Part shown: positions 1 through 8,844 of the stretch, in pieces
Layout of the letters: each line of letters starts with the position of its first letter
How positions within the stretch are numbered: the first letter of the stretch is position 1
Origin: Nitrospirota bacterium
GTDB lineage: Bacteria; Nitrospirota; Thermodesulfovibrionia; Thermodesulfovibrionales; SM23-35
Direction of reading: 5' to 3'
Length of the DNA: 64,000 nt
Assembly (NCBI GenBank): GCA_040754395.1
Contig: JBFMCL010000015.1
Coordinates: forward strand, 1 to 64,000
The notes under the pieces: generated by a model
What the model was told of the DNA's origin: nothing
Databases searched by the model: none
The model's input: only the letters and a program-made list of their open reading frames with translations
Position numbers and translations under genes: made by a program

Positions 1-17
1 TCCCTTTTGGCGTTTGA

Positions 18-72
18 ACTCATAATGCAGTCCCTTTCTATGCATGTTTTTTCGGTAACATGCATTATGAGT
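18..72. repeat. Nested, mutually exclusive inverted repeats
   Basis: A perfect 12-bp inverted repeat (18-29 with 61-72) encloses a second perfect 9-bp inverted repeat (40-48 with 57-65). The two share bases 61-65, so only one hairpin can form at a time. The phrase TTCGGTAACAT occurs at the inner arm and again near 98-108. No gene is visible in bases 1-235. The role is unknown: it could be the end of an upstream transcript or a leader structure. Confidence 0.5.
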
Positions 73-161
73 CAACGATGTCTCCCTAGTCTTTACTTCG
101 GTAACATTTTTTGTGATGCAATTCGCGGGTAGCAGTTCCTCAGTGCAGACAGGTCCGGGTG

Positions 162-170
162 TGATATAAT
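162..170 (+). promoter_or_regulatory. Extended -10 promoter for the receiver-PilZ gene
   Basis: The string TGATATAAT is a perfect extended -10 element. No good -35 hexamer lies 16-18 bases upstream. A start near 177 would give a leader of about 60 bases. The same nine bases occur upstream of two other genes in this window, at 39891 and at 48252 on the minus strand. Confidence 0.5.
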
Positions 171-235
171 GCTTCAAAAAGTACTGTTTTCAGGTTGGGG
201 TTGCAGGACCCCTGAAAGGATGTGTTCGAAGATCT

Positions 236-958
236 ATGGAAAAGATACGACTCCTGATAGTTGATGAAACAGCCAAAGCCCGGGAAATTATCCGGTACGC
301 CCTTGAAAACAGTTTTTCGAAAATCGAAATCGATGAAGCATGCAGCAACACGGAAGCAAGGGAGAAGCTGGAAAGCAGATATTACGACCTTATCCTGTGT
401 GACTGGGAAAGCAGGAGCATCAGCGGAAGTGAATTGCTCAAGTGGATGAGGGAACATCCGGAACTGAAGAAGACTTCGTTCATCATGGTGACCGTCAGCA
501 ACGACAGGGCCTCTCTCGTTGATGCACTTCAGGCCGGGGCGACTTCGTATCTCATAAAACCGTTCAGTGTTGTCGGACTGGTCCACCGGGTCATTTCAGT
601 GGTCTCACGGCTCGACCGGAGGGTAGCTGAGCGGTTTGTCTCGGACAGTCCCGTCTCGCTTGCTTTTCAGGATCGCCGCCTGGACGGTGCACTCATCGAT
701 ATAAGCATGAGCGGCTTCCTGGGAACATTCAAAAGAGAGGGTATTTTCCCCCAGATACTTGAAAGAATTGTTATGAGCCTGAGACCTGAGGGCAGTGCAG
801 AAATTGCAGGAATTCACGGGGTTGTTGTGAGAATTCAGTCGGCAGAGACGGACGCCGCATCGCAGTATATCAATATCGCGGTGAAATTCATGCATATCAG
901 TTCTGAAAACGAGAAGGCGCTGCTGCGTTTTTTCGATATGCTGAAACTGAAACTTTAG
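236..958 (+). CDS. Response regulator with receiver and PilZ domains
   Basis: The protein has 240 residues. Residues 1-125 form a CheY-like receiver: acidic pair D10/E11, phospho-acceptor D56 in ILCDW, a Thr in MVTV, and the conserved Lys in YLIKPF. Residues 128-240 resemble a PilZ domain, with an RRxxxR motif (RRVAERF) and a DxSxxG motif (DISMSG), the usual c-di-GMP contacts. It should be a cytoplasmic regulator that joins phosphorylation to c-di-GMP sensing, for example in motility, polysaccharide or secretion control. No DNA-binding domain or partner kinase gene is visible. The Shine-Dalgarno site is weak (GAAG, five bases before ATG). Function class is firm; the target is unknown. Confidence 0.85.
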   Translation: MEKIRLLIVDETAKAREIIRYALENSFSKIEIDEACSNTEAREKLESRYYDLILCDWESRSISGSELLKWMREHPELKKTSFIMVTVSNDRASLVDALQAGATSYLIKPFSVVGLVHRVISVVSRLDRRVAERFVSDSPVSLAFQDRRLDGALIDISMSGFLGTFKREGIFPQILERIVMSLRPEGSAEIAGIHGVVVRIQSAETDAASQYINIAVKFMHISSENEKALLRFFDMLKLKL

Positions 959-973
959 CGTTCCTGTGACCGG

Positions 974-1363
974 TCACCGGATATTTTTTTCTTTTGCCCT
1001 GCATTCCCTGATAACCTCTTCGGGTATCATTTTCAGTGCCAGAACGATCAGCGCCGGCACGATGATAAGGTCGTCGAGGTGACCGATAACGGGAATAAAG
1101 TCCGGAATCAGGTCAAAGGGAAACAGTGTGTATCCGACTGCAAGTGCCAGCAGGAATTTTGCCGCCCTCGGTGTCCGTGCATCTCTTCTGCTCTTCCACG
1201 CTTCATGAATAATCTGGGTCAGATATTGAGCAACCCCATCCCCCTGCCGGGATGATACGCTTTCCTTATTGCGGTATGGACAAACTCCTTCGCACGCCGT
1301 GCTGCTTCGAGGGGACTGTGGCCAAGTGCAAGGAGAGCAGTGGCGGCAGCCGAAAAGGCACAT
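974..1363 (-). CDS. DUF1232 (YkvA-like) small membrane protein
   Basis: The C-terminal ~75 residues match the DUF1232 family: a hydrophobic segment with the family phrase [18 protein letters not shown]. The family is small and membrane-associated; its function is not known. The only ATG/GTG/TTG start before the domain is at 1363, which makes the first ~48 residues a reading of thiD in another frame, an unusually long overlap of about 145 bases. The true start may be a rarer codon near 1225, just at the thiD stop, giving about 85 residues. It is the last gene of the thiamine operon, probably by co-transcription and not by function. Confidence 0.6.
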   Translation of the reverse strand: MCLFGCRHCSPCTWPQSPRSSTACEGVCPYRNKESVSSRQGDGVAQYLTQIIHEAWKSRRDARTPRAAKFLLALAVGYTLFPFDLIPDFIPVIGHLDDLIIVPALIVLALKMIPEEVIRECRAKEKNIR

Positions 1364-1980
1364 CCGGTGCCATGGTATTCGCCGTGAATTTTTTCGTCTT
1401 CGAGGTCATGAAACCCACCGTCATAATAAAGATCATTCGCCATGTCCCGGAGGTGACCACCGGTGATGACGACAGTTTCAGGCCCCATGTCCTTGAGAGC
1501 TCTTGCGGCTTCTTCAATGCTGTTCCTGTCTTCAATCGGAATGCCTGTGATGACCGCTGCCTCGTAAATATTCGGGGATATCAGACGCGCCAGAGGGAAA
1601 AGCTTTTCCCTGATCGCATCCAGGGTTCCGTCATCGACGAGACTTCTTCCGGATGAAGAGACGGCAACAGGGTCGATCACGAGATTGACGAGGGAATATT
1701 TTCTGACTGCATCTGCGATGAGATCAACTACCCACCTGCTGTAAATCATCCCTGTTTTTATCCCGTCAGGCCTGATATCGGCAAGGAGAACATGCAGCTG
1801 CTTTTCGAATATCTCCTTTTCCACAGGAAAGATTGCGTCGACAGAGGTGCTGTTCTGGGCTGTAATGGCTGCAACCACAGACAGGCCGTGAATTCCGAAT
1901 GCCCTGAATACTTTCAGATCTGCCTGCAGCCCCGCACCCCCGGTGGGATCAGAGCCTGCGATGGTCAGAACTGTTTTCAT
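1219..1980 (-). CDS. thiD: Hydroxymethylpyrimidine/phosphomethylpyrimidine kinase
   Basis: ThiD phosphorylates HMP and then HMP-phosphate to HMP-pyrophosphate, the pyrimidine half of thiamine. The 253-residue protein has the typical N-terminus [18 protein letters not shown], the phrase VVITGGHL, and the anion-hole GTGC motif ([10 protein letters not shown]) near residue 205, all signs of the ribokinase-like fold. Length is normal. The start lies inside the 3' end of thiC (32-base overlap), so the two are translationally coupled. It acts in the cytoplasm with ThiC, whose product is its substrate. Confidence 0.95.
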   Translation of the reverse strand: MKTVLTIAGSDPTGGAGLQADLKVFRAFGIHGLSVVAAITAQNSTSVDAIFPVEKEIFEKQLHVLLADIRPDGIKTGMIYSRWVVDLIADAVRKYSLVNLVIDPVAVSSSGRSLVDDGTLDAIREKLFPLARLISPNIYEAAVITGIPIEDRNSIEEAARALKDMGPETVVITGGHLRDMANDLYYDGGFHDLEDEKIHGEYHGTGCAFSAAATALLALGHSPLEAARRAKEFVHTAIRKAYHPGRGMGLLNI

Positions 1981-3262
1981 CCTTTTTCCTCAGCGCACGC
2001 TCAACTGTCCTGATCGCGCAGAACTCACCGCACATGCTGCACACATCCTGTTCCGAAGGGGGAACCTCGGAACGCAGCCTGCGGATTTTTTCGGGATCGA
2101 GGCTCAGTTCGATCTGCCCTTTCCAGTCGAGTTTTTTTCTGTACAGAGCCATGTTGCGGTCACGCTCCCGTGCCCCGGGAACGCCTTTGGCAATGTCTGC
2201 TGCATGCGCGGCAATTTTGGAAGCGATTAGGCCTTCCTTCACATCATTAAGATCCGGAAGCCTGACATGCTCTGCCGGTGTCACATAGCAGAGAAAATCA
2301 GCTCCTGCAGCCCCGGCAATTGCGCCTCCTATGGCTGCAGTGATATGGTCGTAACCAACGCCGATATCAGTGACCAGGGGCCCAAGAACATAAAAAGGGG
2401 CGCCTTTGCAAATCTCTTTCTGGATTTTAATGTTGAGTTCGATCTGGTTAAGCGGAACATGCCCCGGGCCTTCAATGATTACCTGCACTCCTGATTCAAG
2501 CGCCCGGTCCCTGAGTTCTCCGATAGTGAGCAGTTCCTCGATCTGGCTCCTGTCTGTTGCATCCTCAAGACATCCCGGCCGCAGACCATCTCCGAGACTG
2601 AGGGTAAGGTCGAATTTCCTTGAGACCTCGATGAGCCTGTCGAAATGCTCAAACAGGGGGTTTTCCCTGTCGTTATAAATCATCCATTCAAGCAGGAACG
2701 ACCCGCCCCGGCTTACAATATCAAGGACCCTGCCTTCATCTCTCAGCCTTTCTACTGCTCTTCTTGTCAGCCCGGAGTGAACAGTGACGAAATCCACGCC
2801 TTCTTCCGCATGCCTCTCGATGGCATGGAAAAGGTCATCGACCGTCATCTTCGCGATTGTGCCATAGGTTTCGGCTGCTGCGACAGCCGCTTCATAAATG
2901 GGAACGGTTCCGACCGCAATGGGTGATTTCTGCATAAGAAGCCTTCTCATGTCCCGAATGGGGCCTCCGGTAGAAAGATCCATGACAGCATCTGCACCAA
3001 ACTGAACGAGGAGATCGAGTTTCTTCAGCTCGTCATCAAAAGAAACCTTGTCTTTTGACGTGCCGATATTTGCGTTGACCTTGGTCCTGAGCCCTTTGCC
3101 GATACCGGTAGGTCTGATATCATGAAGTATGTTTCTCGGAATAACAGTCAGTCCTTCCGCAATGTCACCGGCGAGCCTTTCAGGGGCTATTCCTTCGGAG
3201 AGGGCTGCCTCTTTGATCTCGTCAGTAATGATGCCTTTTTTTGCTGTTTCGATTCTGGTCAT
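1949..3262 (-). CDS. thiC: Phosphomethylpyrimidine synthase (radical SAM)
   Basis: ThiC rearranges aminoimidazole ribotide into HMP-phosphate using a [4Fe-4S] cluster and S-adenosylmethionine. The 437-residue length fits the short form without the long N-terminal domain of proteobacterial enzymes. The C-terminal cluster motif reads CSMCGEFC, a CX2CX3C spacing, whereas the classical proteobacterial motif is CX2CX4C; I believe the shorter spacing belongs to the short ThiC class. The gene overlaps thiE by four bases (ATGA) and thiD by 32, so it sits inside a tightly coupled operon under the upstream TPP riboswitch. The Fe-S cluster suits an anaerobic or microaerobic host. Confidence 0.95.
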   Translation of the reverse strand: MTRIETAKKGIITDEIKEAALSEGIAPERLAGDIAEGLTVIPRNILHDIRPTGIGKGLRTKVNANIGTSKDKVSFDDELKKLDLLVQFGADAVMDLSTGGPIRDMRRLLMQKSPIAVGTVPIYEAAVAAAETYGTIAKMTVDDLFHAIERHAEEGVDFVTVHSGLTRRAVERLRDEGRVLDIVSRGGSFLLEWMIYNDRENPLFEHFDRLIEVSRKFDLTLSLGDGLRPGCLEDATDRSQIEELLTIGELRDRALESGVQVIIEGPGHVPLNQIELNIKIQKEICKGAPFYVLGPLVTDIGVGYDHITAAIGGAIAGAAGADFLCYVTPAEHVRLPDLNDVKEGLIASKIAAHAADIAKGVPGARERDRNMALYRKKLDWKGQIELSLDPEKIRRLRSEVPPSEQDVCSMCGEFCAIRTVERALRKKDENSSDHRRL

Positions 3263-3960
3263 TTCAGCACCTTCAGAAATTCTTTTGTTGTTTTCCTGAT
3301 ATCGGCTGATGTGAGGATTGCGGATATCAGGGCGATTCCGTCAGCCCCTGCATCTCTCACTTCTTCTGCCCTGTCAGGCGTAATCCCGCCGATCGCAAAA
3401 ACCGGCAGGGATGTGCGGGATTTGATCTCACTGATGATCTCGGTTCCAAGGGGCTTCCCGTATTTTTCCTTGGATGCGGTTTTAAACACCGGTCCGAAAG
3501 TGATGAAATCTGCCCCGTCTCTCTCTGCGCCTTCGGCTTCATCGATGCGGTGAGTGGAGACCCCTATCAGGAGCCGGTCGCCTGCTATCTTTCTGGCAGC
3601 CCGGACAGGCATGCTGTGCTGACCGAGATGCACGCCATCAGCATCGACTGAAAGCGCGATGTCAACCCGGTCGTTAATAAACAGCCGTGCCCTGTATTCC
3701 CGTGTAAGGTCTCGTATCCAGACCGCCATGTCCAAGAGTTCTCTCCCTGACAAGTCCCTTTCCCGCAACTGGATACACCGAACACCTGCCTCGAGCGCGG
3801 TTTCGAGTGCAAAGTACATTGAGCACTGTGCGCTGAACAGTTTTCTGTTGGTAATAAGATACAGCCTGAAATCGAGGGGAGTATTTTTTGTCCTGAGCAG
3901 TTGAGGTGCCCTCTCGGCAATCCGATGCGCGGCTTCTGCTTTACTGCTATATGTCTTCAC
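3259..3960 (-). CDS. thiE: Thiamine-phosphate synthase
   Basis: ThiE joins HMP-pyrophosphate to thiazole phosphate to make thiamine monophosphate. It is a TIM-barrel protein; the segment [20 protein letters not shown] and the GVSTH and FGPVF/TKEKYG-like phosphate-binding stretches are typical. At 233 residues it carries about 30 extra N-terminal residues before LYLITNR; a later start is possible but no better site is evident. It overlaps both thiG (upstream) and thiC (downstream) by four bases. Confidence 0.93.
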   Translation of the reverse strand: MKTYSSKAEAAHRIAERAPQLLRTKNTPLDFRLYLITNRKLFSAQCSMYFALETALEAGVRCIQLRERDLSGRELLDMAVWIRDLTREYRARLFINDRVDIALSVDADGVHLGQHSMPVRAARKIAGDRLLIGVSTHRIDEAEGAERDGADFITFGPVFKTASKEKYGKPLGTEIISEIKSRTSLPVFAIGGITPDRAEEVRDAGADGIALISAILTSADIRKTTKEFLKVLK

Positions 3961-4727
3961 AGCATACCTTCAATGGGACTGCTCGCTGTAGCGTACAGCT
4001 TCCTGGGAATCCTGCCTGCTCTGTATGCAAGCCTCCCTGCAATGACCGCATGTTTCATCGCCTCTGCCATTGCGATCGGATCTTTTGCACCGGCTATTCC
4101 GGTGTTTATCAGTACCGCATCGCACCCGAGTTCCATGGCAACGGTTGCATCGGATGCGGTGCCGACACCTGCGTCAACGATTACCGGAGTATTCACGGTT
4201 TCCATGATTATCTTTATGTTGTATGGATTGCGGATGCCGAGACCTGAACCGATGGGAGCACCAAGGGGCATGACTGCTGCTGCGCCTGCATCCTCAAGCC
4301 TCTTTGCCATGATAGGGTCATCATTGGTATAGGGCAGAACGATGAAACCTTCGCGGACAAGAATCTCGGTGGCTTTCAGGAGCCCCCAGGTATCAGGGAA
4401 TAGGGTTTTTTCATCTCCGATAACCTCAAGTTTAATGAGGTCAGAAATGCCGGCCTCTCTCGCAAGCCTTGCGTACCTGACAGCGTCGTCTACTGTATAG
4501 CATCCGGCGGTATTCGGCAGTATCTTGTATTTTTTCGGATCGAGATAGTCAAGGAGATTTTCTGTTTTCCTGTCCGTAATATTTACCCTCCTGACCGCTA
4601 CCGTAACGACATCACTTCCCGAGGCCTCGACCGCTTTTTTTGTCTCCTCAAAGTCCCTGTACTTGCCTGTCCCTACCCAGAGCCGTGACCGGAATTCTAT
4701 GCCTTTGATTATCAGCTTGTCATCCAT
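3957..4727 (-). CDS. thiG: Thiazole synthase
   Basis: ThiG builds the thiazole ring from deoxyxylulose phosphate, an iminoglycine and sulfur carried by ThiS thiocarboxylate. The 256-residue TIM barrel has the family phrases LWVGTGKY near residue 16, PNTAGCYT near residue 70, and IKLEVIGD, which holds the Schiff-base lysine. It follows thiS after 81 bases and overlaps thiE. No thiH, thiO or thiF lies in the window, so the source of iminoglycine and the ThiS adenylating enzyme must be encoded elsewhere. Confidence 0.95.
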   Translation of the reverse strand: MDDKLIIKGIEFRSRLWVGTGKYRDFEETKKAVEASGSDVVTVAVRRVNITDRKTENLLDYLDPKKYKILPNTAGCYTVDDAVRYARLAREAGISDLIKLEVIGDEKTLFPDTWGLLKATEILVREGFIVLPYTNDDPIMAKRLEDAGAAAVMPLGAPIGSGLGIRNPYNIKIIMETVNTPVIVDAGVGTASDATVAMELGCDAVLINTGIAGAKDPIAMAEAMKHAVIAGRLAYRAGRIPRKLYATASSPIEGML

Positions 4728-4808
4728 GTGTTTGCTTCCTTTCTTTTTTCACCATATTCAGGTACATATAACATCATATCGCCTGAATTACTGATCGCGC
4801 AGCCTGTT

Positions 4809-5009
4809 TCAGCCACCTCCCACAAAATTGACGATCTCAACCTTATCCCCTTCATTGAGGCTGAATGTAGAATAGTCTGCTTTCTTTATGATCGAATAGT
4901 TCACCTCAACCGCAACACGCCCCGGTTCGATACCGAGCTCATGGAGAAGCCGTGCTATCGTTCCTGCGTCTGCTGATTCAAATATCTCACCGTTGACCGT
5001 AAGCCGCAT
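4809..5009 (-). CDS. thiS: Sulfur carrier protein ThiS
   Basis: ThiS is a 66-residue ubiquitin-like protein whose C-terminal glycine is turned into a thiocarboxylate and gives sulfur to ThiG. The protein ends in VGGG, so the required Gly-Gly tail is present, and it begins with the usual MRLTVNGE. It is the first gene of the thi operon. Its ATG follows directly on the T-run of the riboswitch terminator, and the best Shine-Dalgarno-like bases (AGGGGA) lie in that hairpin, 13-18 bases before the ATG, so the hairpin could affect both transcription and translation. Confidence 0.93.
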   Translation of the reverse strand: MRLTVNGEIFESADAGTIARLLHELGIEPGRVAVEVNYSIIKKADYSTFSLNEGDKVEIVNFVGGG

Positions 5010-5010
5010 A

Positions 5011-5043
5011 AAAACAAAAAACCGTATCCCCTGAAGGATACGG
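5011..5043 (-). terminator. Riboswitch-linked intrinsic terminator before thiS
   Basis: On the minus strand an eight-base stem, CCGTATCC pairing with GGATACGG across a six-base loop, is followed by TTTTTTG and TTTTT. It lies between the TPP aptamer and the thiS start, where an expression platform is expected. Confidence 0.85.
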
Positions 5044-5047
5044 CATC

Positions 5048-5147
5048 CTTCCCATTCCCTACGCCGGCATTACCCGTCTCAGGTTCAAGGGGTCTTTCCT
5101 CATGCAAATCAGGAAACTCTCAGGCGTTTAAGCCTCCCCCAGGGTAC
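5048..5147 (-). promoter_or_regulatory. TPP riboswitch (THI element)
   Basis: Read on the minus strand, the segment has the conserved parts of the TPP aptamer: CTGAGAG of the J3-2 region, GACCCCTTGAACCTGA and the final GGTAATGCCGGCGTAGGGAA. The 5' and 3' ends pair to form P1 (ACCCTGGGGGAGGC side with the GTAGGGAA side). It precedes an intrinsic terminator and the thiSGECD genes. Binding of thiamine pyrophosphate should favour the terminator and shut the operon. Confidence 0.95.
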
Positions 5148-5154
5148 TGAATTA

Positions 5155-5183
5155 AGTATAATTCAAGCGTCAGGGAATGTCAA
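5155..5183 (-). promoter_or_regulatory. Sigma70-type promoter of the thiamine operon
   Basis: The minus strand reads TTGACA (5178-5183), a 17-base spacer, then TATACT (5155-5160), a near-perfect housekeeping promoter. Transcription should begin near 5148, right at the 5' edge of the TPP aptamer, which supports both assignments. Confidence 0.85.
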
Positions 5184-5228
5184 ACAACGATAATAATCGG
5201 TGAAAAAAACCATGAAAGTCCATAAGGG

Positions 5229-5972
5229 TTATCCGGCAGCAATAAGGTTGATTTTATGCGCGAGGCAGCCGGCGCCGAACCCGTTATCGATATTCATTAC
5301 CGCGATTCCCGGGACGCAGGAATTGAGCATTGCAAAGAGTGCGGTCAGTCCCCCGAGATTGGTCCCGTAGCCAACAGAAGTAGGCACCGCAACAATAGGC
5401 TTGTCAACAAGCCCTCCCACAACAGAAGGAAGCGCGCCTTCCATCCCTGCAACAACGATAATGACCTTTGCCGAATCAAGCGATTTCCTTGCATCAATAA
5501 GCCGGTGAATCCCTGCGACTCCCACGTCGAACACGGTTTCGGTCCTGTTTCCGAGAAAAGACGAGGTTACCGCAGCTTCTTCCGCAACAGGGATATCCGA
5601 TGTGCCTGCCGAGATGATGAGGATATGTCCCCTTTCTTCCCTGCTGCCATTGACTTCTATCACCCCTGATGAGGGATGAAACGATGCTTTTCTTATCTTC
5701 AGCATGCCGAAGATCTCTCGTGTGGCCTTCGTGATCAGCAATCTGCCGTTTTTTTTGTATATCGTCCGGGCAATCGCTGCCACGTCAGACGGTTTTTTCC
5801 CGGTTGCAAAGACCACTTCCGGTATCCCCTGCCTCAAATGCCTGTGATGGTCGATCTTCGCGATGGATATGTCTTCATACGGGAGATGCCTTAACCGGTC
5901 AAGCGCTTTCTCAGGGCTTATCTTCCCTGAACTGACCGAGTCGAGAAGTTTTCTGATTTTCCTGTTATCCAT
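5229..5972 (-). CDS. larB: Nickel-pincer cofactor biosynthesis protein LarB
   Basis: LarB carboxylates and hydrolyses nicotinate adenine dinucleotide to pyridinium-3,5-biscarboxylate mononucleotide, the first step to the nickel-pincer cofactor of lactate racemase and its relatives. The 247-residue protein has a C-terminal half like PurE, with the phrases ISAGTSDIPVAEEA, VVAGMEGALPSVVGGL, VPTSVGYG and NIDNGFGAG. No larC, larE or larA lies in the window, so the cofactor's user is unknown. The gene ends about 45 bases before the thiamine promoter, and follows gpsA on the same strand with a 36-base gap. Confidence 0.9.
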   Translation of the reverse strand: MDNRKIRKLLDSVSSGKISPEKALDRLRHLPYEDISIAKIDHHRHLRQGIPEVVFATGKKPSDVAAIARTIYKKNGRLLITKATREIFGMLKIRKASFHPSSGVIEVNGSREERGHILIISAGTSDIPVAEEAAVTSSFLGNRTETVFDVGVAGIHRLIDARKSLDSAKVIIVVAGMEGALPSVVGGLVDKPIVAVPTSVGYGTNLGGLTALFAMLNSCVPGIAVMNIDNGFGAGCLAHKINLIAAG

Positions 5973-6008
5973 CGCGGGACCTGAAGTTATGCCCGGTAAG
6001 CAGTGCGG

Positions 6009-7004
6009 TTACCCATAAAACTCGGATTTCAGCGAGCGTTCAAGCAGATCCTTTGCAGCGAAAAACGGATCCTTTTCTTCATGAAGGACTTTGTAGATCT
6101 GCTCGATGATCGGCATTTCGACCCAGTATTTCAAGGACAATGCATACGCAGACTCTGCGGTCGCAACCCCTTCCGCAACGCTGTGTGTCTGGCTCAGGAT
6201 TTCTCTGAGTTTCATGCCCTGACCGAGTTTCATCCCGACCGTGTAATTTCTCGAAAGAGGACTTGTACAGGTGAGCACAAGATCTCCGATCCCGCTGAGT
6301 CCCGAGAATGTCCTTTCCTTCGCTCCCATTGCCAGTCCCAGCCTCGTCATCTCGGCGAGCCCCCTCGTAATGAGGGATGCGCGGGCGTTGTTGCCAAACC
6401 CAAGACTGTCGGATATCCCCGCCGCAATCGCCATAACATTTTTCAGGGCGCCTCCTATTTCGACGCCGATGATATCATCATGGGTGTATACTCTGAAACT
6501 GTTTGTATTGAATATTTCCTGCAGAATGATGCCGGTATTGTTCTGATCTGTTGCCACCGTTACTGCGGTGGGTGATTTCTTTATCACCTCTTTTGCAAAA
6601 CTCGGACCCGAGAGGACCGCAACGGGATGATCAGACAGCTCTTTCAGTATGGAGGAGACTGTGAGGAGAGTGCCCCGTTCGATACCCTTTGACACGCTGA
6701 TGATGACCGACTCTTTGCCGATATTCTGCACAGCTTCCCTGAATACCGCACGTGTGTACTGGGCAGGAACCGCATTGATGATATAGCGGGATTTGTTCAG
6801 GGCGTCTTTCAGATTGCTCACAGCCCTGATTTCATCCGGCAGTCTGAAGTCCGGCAGGTAGAGACTGTTTACCCGTGTGGCATTGATTTCATCCGCAAGG
6901 CCTGTGTCGTGAGCCCAGAGCGTCACTTCATAGCCTTTATCTGCGAGAAGATACGCGAGTGTCGTTCCCCAGCTGCCGGCACCTATGACAGAGATATAGC
7001 TCAT
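6009..7004 (-). CDS. gpsA: Glycerol-3-phosphate dehydrogenase (NAD(P)+)
   Basis: GpsA reduces dihydroxyacetone phosphate to sn-glycerol 3-phosphate for phospholipid synthesis in the cytoplasm. The N-terminal Rossmann motif is VIGAGSWGTTLA, and the catalytic lysine is in GGALKNVMAIAAG. I use the ATG at 7004 (protein MSYISVIGAG, 331 residues) because the longer reading needs a TTG at 7040 with no ribosome site. Its direction and spacing suggest it is read with larB. Confidence 0.95.
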   Translation of the reverse strand: MSYISVIGAGSWGTTLAYLLADKGYEVTLWAHDTGLADEINATRVNSLYLPDFRLPDEIRAVSNLKDALNKSRYIINAVPAQYTRAVFREAVQNIGKESVIISVSKGIERGTLLTVSSILKELSDHPVAVLSGPSFAKEVIKKSPTAVTVATDQNNTGIILQEIFNTNSFRVYTHDDIIGVEIGGALKNVMAIAAGISDSLGFGNNARASLITRGLAEMTRLGLAMGAKERTFSGLSGIGDLVLTCTSPLSRNYTVGMKLGQGMKLREILSQTHSVAEGVATAESAYALSLKYWVEMPIIEQIYKVLHEEKDPFFAAKDLLERSLKSEFYG

Positions 7005-7107
7005 GACTTCACGTTGTGCTTTGTGCACGGAGCACCGCAAAGGGTGGCAGCCATATGCGGATTCCTGCTGAATGCCATATATTCTCCTGTATTCAGTTTT
7101 CTGTGAT

Positions 7108-8844
7108 TTACCCTTGTTTTGATTTTTCTATTTTTGCCCATATATCCCTCAGTGTGACCGTCCGGTTGAATACAGGTCTGCCACCGGATGAATCCGGGTC
7201 AGCACAGAAATATCCGAGCCTCTCGAACTGGTAGCGGTTTCCGGCAACAGCATCCGCCAGCGATGGTTCGGCACGGCATCCCTGCAGCGCTACCAGGGAT
7301 TCAGGATTCATTGCGGACTTGAAGTCCTGCCCTTCTTCCATATCATCCGGATCAGCCTTCACGAAAAGATGGTCATACAGGCGCACCTCTGCTTCCACGG
7401 CATGGGCTGCGGAAACCCAATGGAGAGTCGCCTTTACTTTCCTCCCGTCAGGTGCGTCTCCTCCGCGCGTGGACGGATCATAGATGCATCTCAGTTCACG
7501 TATCTCCCCTGTAACCTCGTCCTTTACCACGCTGACGCATTTGATGAAATATGCATACCGCAGTCTCACTTCGCGGCCGGGAGCGAGACGGAAAAACTGC
7601 TTTGGCGGATCTTCCCTGAAATCATCCTGTTCAATGTAGAGAATACGCGAAAACGGGACTTTGCGCGTACCCATCGCGGGATCCTCAGGATTGTTGATTG
7701 CATCGAGTTCCTCAACAAGCCCTTCCGGATAATTTTCGATGACCACTTTCAGAGGCCGGAGTACCGCCATTACACGCGGGACATGTTTATTCAGATCCTC
7801 GCGCAGGCAGTATTCAAGAAGCGCCACGTCAACAACGCTTTCCCGTTTGGCGACACCTATCCGTTCGCAGAAGTTCCTGATCGATGCGGGAGTGTATCCC
7901 CGCCTTCTCATTCCGGACAATGTGGGCATGCGGGGATCGTCCCATCCGTTTACATAACCGTGTCCCACAAGCTCGTTAAGCTTCCGCTTGCTTAATATGG
8001 TATAGCTGAGATTAAGCCGGGCAAACTCGATCTGCTTCGGGTGATAGACCTCAAGCTCAGTCAGAAACCAGTCGTACAGAGGCCGGTGGTCCTCAAATTC
8101 GAGTGTGCAGATCGAATGCGTGATCCCCTCGATCGAATCAGAAAAGCCGTGGGCGAAGTCGTACATGGGATATATGCACCATTGGTCGCCGGTCCTGTGG
8201 TGCCGGGCTTTAAGAATGCGGTAGAGTACAGGGTCCCTCATATTGATATTCCCGGACGTCATGTCGATTTTAGCCCTGAGGGTCCGTGTGCCGTCGTCGA
8301 ATTCACCGGCTCTCATGCGCGCGAACAGATCGAGGTTTTCTTCTATCGGCCGATAGCGATAGGGGCTTTCCCTGCCGGGTTCCGTAAGTGTTCCCCGGTA
8401 GTCCCTCATTTGCTCTGGGGTCAGGTCGCAGACATATGCCCTGCCTTTTTTTATCAGCTGAACGGCATACTCATACAGTTGCTCGAAATAGTCGGATGCG
8501 TAATATATCCTTTCACCCCAGTCAAACCCCAGCCATCTGACATCCTCTATGATCGATTCGACATATTCCGCCTCTTCCTTTGTCGGATTGGTGTCATCGA
8601 ATCTCAGGTTGCAGAGTCCCCCGAACTCTGCCGCGATCCCGAAGTTGAGGCAGATTGACTTTGCATGTCCGATATGCAGATACCCGTTCGGCTCGGGGGG
8701 AAAGCGGGTGTGTACCCTTCTGCCGTAGATGCCGGTTTCGAGGTCCTGTTTTACGATGTCCCTGATGAAATCAGAGGGTTGTGATATGTCCGGCGGGAGT
8801 GGATCTGTTTCTTTCTGATCCGTTGTTCCGTTGGCCTTTTTCAT
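7108..8844 (-). CDS. glnS: Glutaminyl-tRNA synthetase
   Basis: GlnS charges tRNA-Gln with glutamine directly. It is a class I synthetase: the HIGH motif is intact near residue 58 ([11 protein letters not shown]), the KMSKS loop reads ILSKRKL near residue 290, and the two anticodon-binding beta-barrel domains fill the C-terminal half. The 578-residue length is slightly above the 550 usual in gamma-proteobacteria because of a ~25-residue N-terminal extension. It overlaps the end of gltX by four bases (ATGA). glnS is uncommon outside some bacterial groups and arose from the eukaryotic lineage, so it is informative next to gatA and gatB. Confidence 0.96.
   Translation of the reverse strand: MKKANGTTDQKETDPLPPDISQPSDFIRDIVKQDLETGIYGRRVHTRFPPEPNGYLHIGHAKSICLNFGIAAEFGGLCNLRFDDTNPTKEEAEYVESIIEDVRWLGFDWGERIYYASDYFEQLYEYAVQLIKKGRAYVCDLTPEQMRDYRGTLTEPGRESPYRYRPIEENLDLFARMRAGEFDDGTRTLRAKIDMTSGNINMRDPVLYRILKARHHRTGDQWCIYPMYDFAHGFSDSIEGITHSICTLEFEDHRPLYDWFLTELEVYHPKQIEFARLNLSYTILSKRKLNELVGHGYVNGWDDPRMPTLSGMRRRGYTPASIRNFCERIGVAKRESVVDVALLEYCLREDLNKHVPRVMAVLRPLKVVIENYPEGLVEELDAINNPEDPAMGTRKVPFSRILYIEQDDFREDPPKQFFRLAPGREVRLRYAYFIKCVSVVKDEVTGEIRELRCIYDPSTRGGDAPDGRKVKATLHWVSAAHAVEAEVRLYDHLFVKADPDDMEEGQDFKSAMNPESLVALQGCRAEPSLADAVAGNRYQFERLGYFCADPDSSGGRPVFNRTVTLRDIWAKIEKSKQG

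Noticed and set aside
969-992. Terminator after the receiver-PilZ gene
   Set aside because: A T-run follows CCGG-tca-CCGG, but a four-base stem is too short to claim.
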